A stretch of 64,000 bases of DNA, taken from NCBI GenBank assembly GCA_028868375.1, contig JAGWUP010000010.1:1-64000 (forward strand), read 5' to 3'. This stretch comes from Elusimicrobiota bacterium. GTDB taxonomy: Bacteria; Elusimicrobiota; Elusimicrobia; UBA1565; UBA9628. Below are positions 16,259 to 25,977 of the stretch, in pieces. The translations under genes were made by a program, and so were the position numbers. The notes below the pieces were generated by a model. That model searched no databases. It had not been told where the DNA came from and worked only from the letters and a program-made list of their open reading frames with translations. Positions within the stretch are counted from its first letter, which is position 1, and every line of letters starts with the position of its first letter.

Positions 16259-16597
16259 TTATTTTCCTGGACGCCCTGGCCGCGCCGGCTGCCCTGAGGG
16301 CGCCGGCCGGGCCGCCGCCGGAGCGGACAACGGCGGCGGCATGGCCCGCGAGGTCACGCTGGTCAGGCCCGAGCGGCTCTGCAGGAGGGTCAGGAAAAGC
16401 GCGGTGAAGGCGAAGGTCCCCGCCAAGACTGAGGTGAGGTTCTTCATGAAGTTGGAGCCCGTCGGCGTCGTGATCAGCGAGTCTCCCCCTCCGCCGAACA
16501 CCGACAGGCCGGCGCCGCGCCCGGTCTGAAGCAGGATGACGAGGATGAGAAGCAGGCAAGCGGCCACGTGCACCGTCAGCAGGAAATTGTAAAGCAT
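16259..16597 (-). CDS. secG: Preprotein translocase subunit SecG
   Basis: A 112-residue SecG: first membrane helix ([20 protein letters not shown]), the conserved cytosolic loop ([19 protein letters not shown]), and second helix ([19 protein letters not shown]), with a Pro/Ala-rich tail. It assists SecYE in protein export. A perfect TATAAT ends 6 nt before the ATG without a Shine-Dalgarno sequence, so it may have its own leaderless promoter besides read-through from pgk, whose stop is 30 bp upstream. tRNA-Leu follows immediately. Confidence 0.93.
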   Translation of the reverse strand: MLYNFLLTVHVAACLLLILVILLQTGRGAGLSVFGGGGDSLITTPTGSNFMKNLTSVLAGTFAFTALFLTLLQSRSGLTSVTSRAMPPPLSAPAAARPAPSGQPARPGRPGK

Positions 16598-16626
16598 CGG
16601 GGCATTATATCAGATCGCGGGCCGCG

Positions 16627-17844
16627 CTATGCTGCCAGCGCGGTCAGGCCGGGAAGGGGCTTGCCCTCCAAGAGCTCGAGGCTGGCCCCTCCGCCGGTGG
16701 AGCAATGGCTCATCTCCCCCGCCAAGCCGGTCTTGGCCAGCACCGCCAGGCTGTCCCCCCCTCCGACGATCGTCGTCGAGCCCGCCTTCGTGGCCTTGGC
16801 CAGGGCCTTGGCCACGGCGAAGCTGCCCGCGGAAAAGGCCGGCATCTCGAAGATGCCCATCGGCCCGTTCCAGAAGATCGTCTTGGCCTTCTCGATCTGC
16901 TCGACGAAGAACTCGATGGTGTGCGGGCCGATGTCGACTCCGATGAGGTCCTCCGGGATCGCCATCGCCGGCGTCACGACCGTCTCCGCCTCGGGCTTGA
17001 TCTCGCGCACGCAGACATGGTCGGCCGGCAGCAGGCACTCGACCTTCTTGGCGTAGGCCTTCTCGACGATCCCCTGGGCCTGCCGGACCTTTTCCTTCTC
17101 CAGAAGGGACCTGCCGATGGAGATTCCCTGCGCCGCCAGGAAGGTGTAGGCCATGCCGCCGCCGATGAGCAGGGCGTCGACGCGGTCGAGCAGCCTGTTG
17201 AGCACGCCCAGCTTGTCGGAGACCTTCGCTCCTCCCACGATCGAGAGGAAGGGACGGGCCGGATTGCCGATCACGCGATCGAGAAACTCCAGCTCCTTTT
17301 GCACCAGAAGGCCGATGGAGCCGGGCAGCAGCTTGGGCAGGCCAGCCGTGGAGGCGTGGGCGCGATGCAGGGCCCCGAAGGCGTCCTGGACGAAGACGTC
17401 GCCCAGGCGCGAGAGGGCCTTGGCGAAGGCGGGGTCGTTGGCCTCCTCGCCGGCGTGAAAGCGGAGGTTTTCGCAGAGCAGCACCTCGCCCGGCTTGAGC
17501 GCCGCGGCCGCCTTCTCGGCGGCGGCCCCCGCGCAGTCCTGGGCGAAGGCCACGGGGCGGCCCAGCAGCTTCTCGAGGCTGGCCGCCACGGGCTTGACGC
17601 TGTATTTGGGATCGGGCTTGCCCTTGGGCCTGCCCAGATGGCAGATCAGGACGATCTTGGCCCCGTTGTCGATGAGATGCCTCAGGGTCGGCAGGGTCTC
17701 GCGCACGCGGGCGTCGTCCTCGACGACCCCGTCGCGGATGGGCACGTTGTAGTCGACGCGCACCAGGGCGCGCTTGCCCTTGAGCGCGACCTCCTGGAGG
17801 CGGCGCAGCTTCAGCGCCGGCTTGCTCGGCGGATTCTGTGTCAT
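16627..17844 (-). CDS. pgk: Phosphoglycerate kinase
   Basis: A 405-residue enzyme of usual length that interconverts 1,3-bisphosphoglycerate + ADP and 3-phosphoglycerate + ATP. Seen are GKRALVRVDYNVPI (substrate-binding), ICHLGRPKG, ENLRFHAGEE, DAFGALHRAHAST, SIVGGAKVSDKLGVL, and the C-terminal nucleotide site with FWNGPMGIFE and TIVGGGDSLAVLAKTGLAGE. A Shine-Dalgarno-like AAGGA precedes the ATG. Its upstream region is a 271-bp inverted-repeat element that separates it from arginase and gap, so its promoter may now lie within or near that element. The usual tpiA is absent. Confidence 0.97.
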   Translation of the reverse strand: MTQNPPSKPALKLRRLQEVALKGKRALVRVDYNVPIRDGVVEDDARVRETLPTLRHLIDNGAKIVLICHLGRPKGKPDPKYSVKPVAASLEKLLGRPVAFAQDCAGAAAEKAAAALKPGEVLLCENLRFHAGEEANDPAFAKALSRLGDVFVQDAFGALHRAHASTAGLPKLLPGSIGLLVQKELEFLDRVIGNPARPFLSIVGGAKVSDKLGVLNRLLDRVDALLIGGGMAYTFLAAQGISIGRSLLEKEKVRQAQGIVEKAYAKKVECLLPADHVCVREIKPEAETVVTPAMAIPEDLIGVDIGPHTIEFFVEQIEKAKTIFWNGPMGIFEMPAFSAGSFAVAKALAKATKAGSTTIVGGGDSLAVLAKTGLAGEMSHCSTGGGASLELLEGKPLPGLTALAA

Positions 17845-17855
17845 GTGTTTTCCTT

Positions 17856-18126
17856 AGGACCTGCGTCACAATAATATGACCATTTTGGACGGACGATTTT
17901 GGAGCGAGCCAAGGAGCGAGAAGCGAGCATACCCGCAGCGGTCTGTGAGCGACGAGCGACGCAGGCGCAGCCCAAAAGCGTCCGTCCCCTTCGGGGCGAG
18001 CCGATTCCGGTCGATTTCATCGTTGCTCCTCGGTCACATGACCTGCGGCCATGCTCCCTCCTCGCGCCTCGAAATCGCCGCGGACTCGGCTCGCCAAAAT
18101 GGTCATATTATTGTGACGCAGGTCCT
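17856..18126. repeat. 271-bp element with 33-bp perfect terminal inverted repeats
   Basis: A 33-bp sequence at 17856-17888 (starting AGGACCTGCGTCACAATAAT) is repeated exactly in inverted orientation at 18094-18126. A nested second inversion follows inside: GGACGGACG near 17887 and CGTCCGTCC near 17979, with adjoining TTTTGG similarity. The 205-bp interior has no gene. CCTTA occurs at both outer edges (17852-17856 and 18124-18128), possibly a target duplication. The right arm touches the arginase stop and the left arm lies just before pgk. It looks like a MITE or large structured intergenic repeat. This is the only near-300-bp stretch without a gene in the window. Confidence 0.85.
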
Positions 18127-19034
18127 TAATAAATGCTCTTGCCCAGCGCCGAGGCGATCAGCTCGCAGGCCAGCACGGCCGTGGCGTTCTGCACGTCCTC
18201 CAAGGGATTGACCTCGACTAAGTCCAGCCCGCGGAGCCGCTCGCTGTCGGCCGCCAGCTCCATGAGCAGGTGCGCCTCGCGATAGGTCAGGCCGCCGCGC
18301 TTGATCGTTCCCGTGCCGGGAGCGCTGCCCGGATCGACGACGTCGATGTCGAAGGAGAGATGAAAGCCCGCTGTGGCGTCGTTGGCGATGTCGATGGCCT
18401 GCTCGATGACGGTCCCCATGCCGAAGCGGTCGATCTCCTGCATCGAGAAGACGCGGACTCCAGACTTGCGCAGGTTGACGGCCTCAGCCTTGTCGACGTC
18501 CCGGGTGCCGATCAGGCAGAAGTTGCGCGGCAGCACCTTCGGCGAGAAGCCCCCCAGCTCGGCGAAGGCCTTGTCGCCCATGCCCAGGAGATGCGCGACC
18601 GGCATGCCGTGGGCGTTGCCGCTGGAGGAGGTCTCCGGGGTGTTGATGTCGGCGTGGGCGTCGACCCAGATAAGCCCGATATGCCGCCCCTCCTCGCGAT
18701 GCGCGCGCGCCACCCCCGCGACGCTGCCGACGGCCAGGGAATGATCGCCGCCCAGGGTGATCGGCACGGCCCCGGCGCGCGCGGCCTGGTGGACGCGCCG
18801 CTCCAGCTCCTTGCAGACGCGCAGGATCGCGGCCCGATTCTTGAGGCTGGCGCGAGGCGGCAAGCGAACGGCCTTGGGAACGGCCAGATCGCCCAGGTCC
18901 TCGAGCGGCAGGCCCAGGTCCTCCAGGACCTTGAGCAGGCCCGCCCGGCGGATCGCCGCGGGCCCCCCGGAAGCGCCCTGCTTGCTAGCGCCCAGGTCCA
19001 GCGGAACGCCGATGACGGCGGCCTTGCGCTTCAA
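18126..19034 (-). CDS. rocF: Arginase (ureohydrolase family)
   Basis: A 302-residue ureohydrolase. The binuclear manganese motifs are intact: TLGGDHSLAVGS, WVDAHADINTPET and FDIDVVDPGSAPGTGT. SSSGNAHGMPVAHLLG is the arginase form of the substrate loop, so arginine hydrolysis to ornithine and urea is favoured over agmatinase. The start MKRKAAVIGVPLDLGASKQG is typical. It begins 3 bp after gap, an unusual partner that interrupts the common gap-pgk-secG order. The stop codon sits in the edge of the inverted-repeat element. Confidence 0.88.
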   Translation of the reverse strand: MKRKAAVIGVPLDLGASKQGASGGPAAIRRAGLLKVLEDLGLPLEDLGDLAVPKAVRLPPRASLKNRAAILRVCKELERRVHQAARAGAVPITLGGDHSLAVGSVAGVARAHREEGRHIGLIWVDAHADINTPETSSSGNAHGMPVAHLLGMGDKAFAELGGFSPKVLPRNFCLIGTRDVDKAEAVNLRKSGVRVFSMQEIDRFGMGTVIEQAIDIANDATAGFHLSFDIDVVDPGSAPGTGTIKRGGLTYREAHLLMELAADSERLRGLDLVEVNPLEDVQNATAVLACELIASALGKSIY

Positions 19035-19037
19035 GCA

Positions 19038-20060
<1,023 letters not shown>

Positions 20061-20145
20061 GGTTCTCTCCTCAATAATGCGAACTCCCGGGTATTTTAGG
20101 ATTTTTCAAGCCGCTCCGTAAACGACAACCAGCCGCGGGCAGGCT

Positions 20146-22419
20146 CTAGAACTGATACCAGAAACGGCCGAAGGGACCCTTGTGCGTGCAGTCGATGAAC
20201 ACCGTGCCCGTCGCCGGGACATAGCCCCAGCCGCCGGTATCATGCAGGATCGCCGAATCGCGGCGGTCGTAATTCGTGGCGGCGCTGCTGGGAGCATGAA
20301 GGCCGGTCATCGCCTGGGGCAGGGCCGGAAGAATCCGCATGTCGACGAGCTGGCCCAAATTCGCCGGCAACGCTCTTCGAGGCCCGGCGCGCATCGCCAA
20401 GACCACAGCGCGGCGCAGGAGCACCAGGTTCGTCAAGGTTCCGCGCTCCTGGGGCGTGACCGCCGCCATTGGTTGGCCTGGAGCGGCCTGCTCCGCCGCG
20501 GCATTGAGCAGGACCCGCCCCGTATGCCGATCGTAAACCCAGCCGCCGCGCCCGGTCCGTGAGGCCGCCACGCGGCGAAAGCCCGTCGTGGGATCGGCCG
20601 GAAGCCTCTTTAAGTAGCGGGGAACGAGCAGGCGCAGGCTTCGCGGATAATGACGTCTCGCGGCCTTGTACTTGTAGAGCGCCACGCGCATCTCGACCAA
20701 GTCCTTCGCGATGAGGCCGATCACCTTGGCGCGCCGCTGCTTGAGCTCCAGCGCGTCAAGCATGGGCTGAAGGGGCGCCAACGTCGCGGCCCATTCCTCG
20801 GCGCTCAAATCCTTGAAGGGCTGGTCGAACCAAAACGTGGCGCCGTCTTTCTGGTTGACGGCGATGAAGGTCCCGCGCCCGAAGCATGATATGGGCTTGG
20901 CGAGGGCCGCCCAGGCTTCGTTCTTCGCGCCCGGAGCAAGCCCCGCGATGTTTTTCCACAGGGCATAAACGTCGAGGTAGCCCACGAGATTGCTCTTGGC
21001 CGCATGCTCCGTTAGAAAGGGAGGCGGGGCGTGCGCGGGAGCGTTCGCATGCGCGACCAAGTCTTTCATCGTGGCCTCGCTTCCCGCGATCAACAGCCAG
21101 CGGTCTTTCTGGCAGACGTAGCCGGATTTCGCGGCGTAGCAGGGCCCGGCGCCCTTGATCGAGACGCCGCGCGCCTGGCTTCCAAAGATGTTGTCCAAGG
21201 CGCTCAGCCCCAATCTGACGCGCAGCGGAGAGCGCAGCTCCAGGACGGCGAAGAAATCGAACGCGGTTTTCCCCTCCGCGTCCTTGTAAAAACCGGGCAG
21301 GCCGAAGGCCGCTTGCTCGCCGATAGCGTCGGCCAGGCTCAGCACGTCTTTCGTCAGGAAGGCATTCATCTTGTCGCGAATGGCTTGAGCTTGCGGCGTC
21401 ATCCGTGTTGGGACGGCAAGGGCATTTTGCAGCATGCGCAGGCCCGGCCCCAGGGACAGGGAGTTGAACGCCGCGAAGAAGGGACCGTCCGTCGGCACCC
21501 AGGACAGGAGGGGATAATCCGCCGGCCCCTGCTCCAGCATTTTCCTGAGCTCTGGCGCCATGTCGGCGGCGTATTGTCCGTAGGCTCTATAGTGGAGGCC
21601 GCCGCTCCAACTGAGTCCCAGCGAGCTCCAGTCGGTATACTTATTCAGGCTTAAAGCCCGCTCTTTGGAGAAGGCGTAGAAGAAGGAGTCGGCGGGAACG
21701 GTCTTGGCCGCCGCCTGCAGCCAAGGCTCGGAGGCAAGCCCGCCCGGCTCTTCCGCGATGAGATCGATGCAGCGCCGCACGAGGCCGTCGTCATTGCCGA
21801 TGATCAAGAGCCGGCCGAATTTGGAGGGGACCTCGGCCACGGTAGCCAAGAGGCCGACTTTCTTGAGAAGAACGCCCCGGTAGACGTCCTCGGCGCCGGC
21901 GTTGACCAAAGCTTCAAAAGGGCTGCCGCTCCAGGTAAAATCATCCGGCACGCGAACGAGGATCACGACGCGTTGGCCCGCGAGCGTCTTGAGGCCCTGC
22001 CCCGGCTGCTCTTGCTCCAGCTTCGGCGGATAGCCGGCGGCCACGAAGCCACGGCTGAACGTGCTCGCCATCCAGCCAGAGAGATCCGCTCCAGCCGGCT
22101 GCGGCACCTTTATTGGGAGCGCCTTCGCGGCTTTCTCCTTGGCGGCGTCAAGCTGGACCGTGAATTGCGAATATAGCGCGGACCTCTTGAAGGCGGCGAT
22201 CGTGGCGTCCAAATGCGGAAAACCGACGACGCCCTGCGCCCCCTCAGGCAGGAAATTCTCCAGCTCCAGCGTCAGGGGGGCTTGCGGCTGCGAGCTTTCG
22301 GCCAGCGGCTCGCGCTTGAGCGGCGGCGGCGCCGAGTAGCGGGTCCGCCAGGTCCAGAGCCCGGCCGCGGCCAAGAAAGCCAGCGCAAGCCCGCCAGCCA
22401 AAAGCAGTTTCTTCATCAT
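20146..22419 (-). CDS. Large secreted protein with two pseudopilin-like C-terminal modules
   Basis: A 757-residue protein with an N-terminal membrane anchor or signal (LLLAGGLALAFLAAAGLWTW). The bulk (about 50-550) is a repetitive alpha/beta domain with PEGAQGVVGFPHLD, VVILVRVPDDFTW and LLIIGNDDGLVRRCIDLI, reminiscent of DUF3352-type exported proteins (tentative). The C-terminus holds two similar units ending in GGWVYDRHTGRVLLN and GGWGYVPATGTVFIDC, each preceded by a long helix and a YPRSLRLLVPRYL- or LPANLGQLVDMRI-like segment, as in GspG-type pseudopilins. It has its own promoter. Function unknown. Confidence 0.6.
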   Translation of the reverse strand: MMKKLLLAGGLALAFLAAAGLWTWRTRYSAPPPLKREPLAESSQPQAPLTLELENFLPEGAQGVVGFPHLDATIAAFKRSALYSQFTVQLDAAKEKAAKALPIKVPQPAGADLSGWMASTFSRGFVAAGYPPKLEQEQPGQGLKTLAGQRVVILVRVPDDFTWSGSPFEALVNAGAEDVYRGVLLKKVGLLATVAEVPSKFGRLLIIGNDDGLVRRCIDLIAEEPGGLASEPWLQAAAKTVPADSFFYAFSKERALSLNKYTDWSSLGLSWSGGLHYRAYGQYAADMAPELRKMLEQGPADYPLLSWVPTDGPFFAAFNSLSLGPGLRMLQNALAVPTRMTPQAQAIRDKMNAFLTKDVLSLADAIGEQAAFGLPGFYKDAEGKTAFDFFAVLELRSPLRVRLGLSALDNIFGSQARGVSIKGAGPCYAAKSGYVCQKDRWLLIAGSEATMKDLVAHANAPAHAPPPFLTEHAAKSNLVGYLDVYALWKNIAGLAPGAKNEAWAALAKPISCFGRGTFIAVNQKDGATFWFDQPFKDLSAEEWAATLAPLQPMLDALELKQRRAKVIGLIAKDLVEMRVALYKYKAARRHYPRSLRLLVPRYLKRLPADPTTGFRRVAASRTGRGGWVYDRHTGRVLLNAAAEQAAPGQPMAAVTPQERGTLTNLVLLRRAVVLAMRAGPRRALPANLGQLVDMRILPALPQAMTGLHAPSSAATNYDRRDSAILHDTGGWGYVPATGTVFIDCTHKGPFGRFWYQF

Positions 22420-22427
22420 AGGATGGG

Positions 22428-22456
22428 ATTATGATTCGGCAGCGTTCGGCTGTCAA
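22428..22456 (-). promoter_or_regulatory. Promoter of the large secreted protein gene
   Basis: On the minus strand TTGACA (22456-22451) and CATAAT (22433-22428) are separated by exactly 17 bp. The first ATG is only 8 nt beyond the -10, so the transcript would start at or within a nucleotide or two of the start codon. Confidence 0.6.
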
Positions 22457-22508
22457 GGCAAGACGCGACCGGTGAAGACCCGGGGTGACGCGCGCGCCTG
22501 CGGCTTCC

Positions 22509-23453
22509 CTATCTATTGAGCAGCACCAGCTCGACGCGCTGCTGGGCGAACTCGGCGCCGGCCGCCTCGAAGCTGATGTTCTTGGGCGCCAGCATCAGTT
22601 CCTTGACGAGATAGGAGTCGATCGCCTGGGCCTGCGTCTCTGCGAGCGCCTCGGTGGCCGCGAACACCCGCACGCTGATCGGAATGCCGGTCAAACGGCG
22701 CTTGATCAGGTCGGCGGCGGCGCGCAGCAGGTCTAGGCCGGCGGGCCGCGCCAGCTCGGCGTCGGACTTGGAGTCTCCGAAGAGAACGGCCGAATCCAGG
22801 CTGACGTGCATTCCGGTGTCCTCCTGGTGGACGATTCCCGTAAACAGCAGCGGCTTGCCGACCACGGTCCGGGAGGCGCCGGAGGAATCGGTGAAGGTGT
22901 AGATCGCCGAGTAGGAGCGCCCGGGCCGGACCCACTCGTCCTGATCGTTCTGGCCGCTCCAGATCAGCTCCTCCGGGGGATTCTTCGAGCCCTCGTAATG
23001 CTGGAAGACGCGCCCCTCCTCGTCGGCGATCGTCAAGGTCCAGGCGTACTCCTTGGCCTGCCCGGCGTCCAGCTTGCGCTGGAGGGCCTCCGCAAGCCGG
23101 TCGCGCACGCGGAATATGATGCCCGCGCGGGGGCTGAAGGTCATGCGCCAGGGCTGGATGACCCGGTCGCTCATCAAGCTCTCCGGATGAGTCCGCCGCC
23201 AGGAGACCGTCATGGGCGAGACGGCCAGCAGCAGGGAGGGGTCCGGCTCCAGGGAGCGCCGGATCGACTCGAAGGGATCGACCGAGATGCTCAGGGGAGG
23301 CTTGCGCGCATTAAGCGCGGAGGAATCGCCCTGCCCCTCGACGACCACCTCGGCGGGCGCGCCGTTGGACGGCGCGGCGGAAGGCCCGACGGCGGAGTCG
23401 GCGCAAGCGGCGGCGGCGCAGCAGAGCCACAGTGCGGCGGCGAGTTGTTTCAT
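22509..23453 (-). CDS. OmpA-like lipoprotein of the TolQR/TonB cluster
   Basis: A 314-residue protein. I chose the ATG before KQLAAALWLCCAAAAC because GGGAGCG sits at ribosome-site distance; an upstream ATG five codons earlier is also in frame. The leader ends in a plausible lipobox (AAAAC), predicting lipidation. The middle contains a beta domain (FSPRAGIIFRVRDRL, WTLTIADEEGRVFQHYEG, RSYSAIYTFTDSSG). The end (SVRVFAATEALAETQAQAID, AEFAQQRVELVLLNR) resembles the OmpA peptidoglycan-binding fold, though the usual NRRVE is QQRVE. As the last gene of the operon it may play the part of Pal. Confidence 0.65.
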   Translation of the reverse strand: MKQLAAALWLCCAAAACADSAVGPSAAPSNGAPAEVVVEGQGDSSALNARKPPLSISVDPFESIRRSLEPDPSLLLAVSPMTVSWRRTHPESLMSDRVIQPWRMTFSPRAGIIFRVRDRLAEALQRKLDAGQAKEYAWTLTIADEEGRVFQHYEGSKNPPEELIWSGQNDQDEWVRPGRSYSAIYTFTDSSGASRTVVGKPLLFTGIVHQEDTGMHVSLDSAVLFGDSKSDAELARPAGLDLLRAAADLIKRRLTGIPISVRVFAATEALAETQAQAIDSYLVKELMLAPKNISFEAAGAEFAQQRVELVLLNR

Positions 23454-23470
23454 GTTGATCGCTCCCATTG

Positions 23471-24526
23471 TCACTCCAAGACGAAATGAAAGGTGATGAC
23501 TCCCCATTGCCGGCGCGCCGCCGCGGGGACGAAGCGCCAGCGCTTGAGGGAGCGCATCGCCAGAAGATCGAGGCGCCCGTAGCCGGAGCTGCGCTCCACG
23601 CGCATGTCCGGCAGGACCTCTCCCAGCTCGTCGACCCAGAAGCGGATCGCCACGCTGACGTCGAGGACGCCCTCGTCCTTGGCCCACTGCGGAAACTTCG
23701 GGATATCGTAGACCGCGACCTTGCGGTCGGCGACCGGCCCTTCCAGCTCCACGCCCTTTTTCTTGCCGGCGCCCAAACGCAGGGAGGCGTCCGCGCGGCG
23801 CGGCCGGATGGCGGGAGACTCGACGCCTTGCCGCAGGACGGCCTCCGGCGCCGCGGCCGGTCCCAGGGAGAGGCGCCGCTCGGCAAGGACGGCGGAAAGC
23901 GCGCGCCGCAGGGCGGAGGCCGGCGGCGGGGCCGCCTCGCGCAGGGGCCGCTCTTGGGCCGGCGCGCGGCGTCGAGCCTCCAGCTCCTGATCCAGGCCCC
24001 CCTTCAAGGCCTGCGCGTTTTCGCGGCGCGGCTCCAAGGCCAGCGGCGCGGAGAACTCCGGCGCGCGGCGGCGGCCCACCTCCTCCAGCTTCGGCGGCGC
24101 CGCCAAGGCCTGGACATGCCGGCTGGGCAGCGGCTCGGCCGCCCCGATGAGTTTCGGCGCGCGCGCGCGGGAATTTAAGTCCAGCGCCATGCGCGGCAAC
24201 GGCAGGGCCCGATCGCGCAGCCTGGGCGCTTGGCTCGGCTCGAGCAGCCGGGGCCGCGGCAAGGCCTCGACGGCCTTGGGCAGGACCAGGCGCGGCACGG
24301 CGGGCAGGGCCATCTTCAAGAAATCGAGGGTGCTGACGGCGGGCTGGGCGGCCGGGGCCTGAGGGAGCGCCGACGGCGCCCTTAAGGGGATGATCAGATC
24401 GACGTTGCCGACGACCATGGGACGTTGCCTGGCCGCCTGGCGGGCCATCAGCAGCCACAGCCCGATGGCGGCGGCATGCACCGCCAAGGACGAGGCAAGC
24501 GAGACCGGCATCCGCCCCCCCGTCAC
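23471..24526 (-). CDS. TonB-family energy transducer
   Basis: A 351-residue protein with one N-terminal membrane helix (LASSLAVHAAAIGLWLLMA), a long Pro/Arg/Ala-rich periplasmic linker (about 40-255) and a TonB C-terminal domain from about 265. The latter shows VAIRFWVDELGEVLPDMRVE, SSGYGRLDLLAMRSLKRWRF and GVITFHFVLE, the classical pattern. It should link the proton-motive-force motor (TolQ and two ExbD/TolR upstream) to an outer-membrane or periplasmic partner. Its start overlaps the preceding ExbD stop by 4 bp. The high positive charge of the linker is notable. Confidence 0.85.
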   Translation of the reverse strand: MTGGRMPVSLASSLAVHAAAIGLWLLMARQAARQRPMVVGNVDLIIPLRAPSALPQAPAAQPAVSTLDFLKMALPAVPRLVLPKAVEALPRPRLLEPSQAPRLRDRALPLPRMALDLNSRARAPKLIGAAEPLPSRHVQALAAPPKLEEVGRRRAPEFSAPLALEPRRENAQALKGGLDQELEARRRAPAQERPLREAAPPPASALRRALSAVLAERRLSLGPAAAPEAVLRQGVESPAIRPRRADASLRLGAGKKKGVELEGPVADRKVAVYDIPKFPQWAKDEGVLDVSVAIRFWVDELGEVLPDMRVERSSGYGRLDLLAMRSLKRWRFVPAAARRQWGVITFHFVLE

Positions 24527-24921
24527 GGCTTGGCCTGCTCGGTGGCGATGGTCAGGACGAGGGCTCCGGCCTCCTTGGCGGCGGCCATCACGTCGGTCAG
24601 CCTCCCGTTGGTGGCGTCGCGGTCCGCGCGCACGACCACCTGCTTGGATTGGCTCCGCGCCAGCTTGCCGCGCAGCGCGGCGCTTAACTCGTCCAAGGAA
24701 GCGAACTCCCGCTCGTCGAGCGCCAGGCGCCCGTCCTTGCTCAGGGTGATCGTGACCTTGTCCTCCTCCCGCCCCTTGCGCGCGTGGGCGTAGGGCAGGG
24801 ACACCTTGAGCAGCGGCTGGGAGAACATCGGGGCGGTGACCATGAAGATGATGACCAGCACCAGGCAGACGTCCACCAGCGGCGTGACGTTGATGCCGGA
24901 GACGATCTCATCGTCTTCCAT
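24523..24921 (-). CDS. ExbD/TolR-family protein (second copy)
   Basis: A 132-residue ExbD/TolR protein: a cytosolic start (MEDDEIVSGINVTPLVDVC), one membrane helix (LVLVIIFMVTAPMF) with the conserved Asp that carries protons, and a periplasmic domain (KVTITLSKDGRLALDEREFA, QVVVRADRDATNGRLTDVMA). It pairs with TolQ to form the ion-driven motor. Its start overlaps the first copy's stop by 1 bp. Two different ExbD/TolR subunits per TolQ recall AglRQS of Myxococcus gliding and some double-ExbD Ton systems. Confidence 0.88.
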   Translation of the reverse strand: MEDDEIVSGINVTPLVDVCLVLVIIFMVTAPMFSQPLLKVSLPYAHARKGREEDKVTITLSKDGRLALDEREFASLDELSAALRGKLARSQSKQVVVRADRDATNGRLTDVMAAAKEAGALVLTIATEQAKP

Positions 24922-25337
24922 CAGCGCGCGGCTCCCGCCTTCAGGATGGCCAGCTTCAAGGCCCCGGAAAGCTGGGCTTGGTCGAGGATGGAGACGACCT
25001 GGCCGACGCGGTTGTCGTCGGCGGCCGTCAAGACGACCATCTTGTCCCTGCTGCGAGACAGCGCCCGGCTTAAGGCCAGCGGCAAGCCCTCCGGGGCGAC
25101 GGCGGCGCCGTCGACGGTGATCCGGCCGTCTGCGGACAGCCGCACGGAGACGTTCTGGTCGATGGCGGCCTTGCCGGTGGCGGCTTTCGCGCGCGCCGAG
25201 AGCACCTTGAGCCCTAGGGTCACCGCGAAGGGAGCCACGGCCATGAAGATGATGACCAGCACCAGGCAGACGTCCACCAGAGGCGTGACGTTGATCGAGC
25301 AGATCGGCTCGTCGGCCTTTCCGCCGGCTTGCGCCAT
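24921..25337 (-). CDS. ExbD/TolR-family protein (first copy)
   Basis: A 138-residue paralogue of the next gene. The cytosolic start MAQAGGKADEPICSINVTP leads into LVDVCLVLVIIFMAVAPF with the proton-channel Asp. The periplasmic part (NVSVRLSADGRITVDGAAVA, KMVVLTAADDNRVGQVVSIL) follows the usual ExbD order. It differs from its neighbour outside the membrane segment, so the two probably make unequal contacts with TolQ or TonB. It begins 5 bp after tolQ. Confidence 0.88.
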   Translation of the reverse strand: MAQAGGKADEPICSINVTPLVDVCLVLVIIFMAVAPFAVTLGLKVLSARAKAATGKAAIDQNVSVRLSADGRITVDGAAVAPEGLPLALSRALSRSRDKMVVLTAADDNRVGQVVSILDQAQLSGALKLAILKAGAAR

Positions 25338-25342
25338 GGCGC

Positions 25343-25960
25343 CTACTTGGCCCCCAGCAGCACCAGCAGGCGCGTGGAGGCGACCTCCATGCCGACGGAA
25401 ATCTGCTTGACGCGCCGCATGAAGTAGTTATAGACGATCACCGCCGGGATGGCGACCAACAGCCCGCCCGCGGTCGCCACCAGCGCCTCGGCGATCCCCC
25501 TGGCCACCACCGTCGGCCCTCCCACTCCGGAGAGGGCGAGATCGCGGAAGGCCTTGATGATGCCGACCACGGTGCCGAAAAGGCCGATGAAGGGCGCGAT
25601 GTTGCCGAGGGTGCCCAATACGCCCAGCCGGCGCTCCAGCATGAGCCGCTCCTCCTTCTGCTTGGTGACCAAGAGCTCCTCTAAGTCGCGCCGGGGGCGG
25701 GCCGAGTGCAGGAGGCCGTAGTGGATGACCCGGGCGACGGCAGAGGAATGCTTCTGCACGACTCCCGCGGCCTGCTCGGCCTTGCCCGACTCCAAAAGCT
25801 TGTGGACGTGGCCCAAGAGCTCGTCGCCGTCGCCGTCGGCCTTGCGAAAATAGAGCCAGCGCTCGATCATGAACGTGAAGGATAGAATCGAGCAGAACAG
25901 CAGCACGACGAGGGTGAGGCTGTCTCGCAGCATCACCAGGTAATTGATTCCGCCGCCCAT
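25343..25960 (-). CDS. TolQ/ExbB/MotA-family proton channel protein
   Basis: A 205-residue protein with three membrane segments: LTLVVLLFCSILSFTFMIERW near the start, LGTLGNIAPFIGLFGTVVGI, and VATAGGLLVAIPAVIVYNYF near the end. The latter two are the signature TolQ/ExbB helices forming the channel around the ExbD helix. The frame stays open upstream into the TPR gene; the ATG at 25960 was chosen because the family start (MGGGINYLVMLRDSL) fits and the sequence before it is low-complexity overlap. It starts 17 bp after the TPR gene's stop. Confidence 0.9.
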   Translation of the reverse strand: MGGGINYLVMLRDSLTLVVLLFCSILSFTFMIERWLYFRKADGDGDELLGHVHKLLESGKAEQAAGVVQKHSSAVARVIHYGLLHSARPRRDLEELLVTKQKEERLMLERRLGVLGTLGNIAPFIGLFGTVVGIIKAFRDLALSGVGGPTVVARGIAEALVATAGGLLVAIPAVIVYNYFMRRVKQISVGMEVASTRLLVLLGAK

Positions 25961-25977
25961 GGTTTCCTCCGTCCGCC

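Noticed and set aside
23471-24458. An in-frame N-terminal extension of the OmpA-like lipoprotein gene through the TonB gene
   Set aside because: The extension reads the TonB gene in another frame; signal peptide and ribosome site both place the start at 23453.
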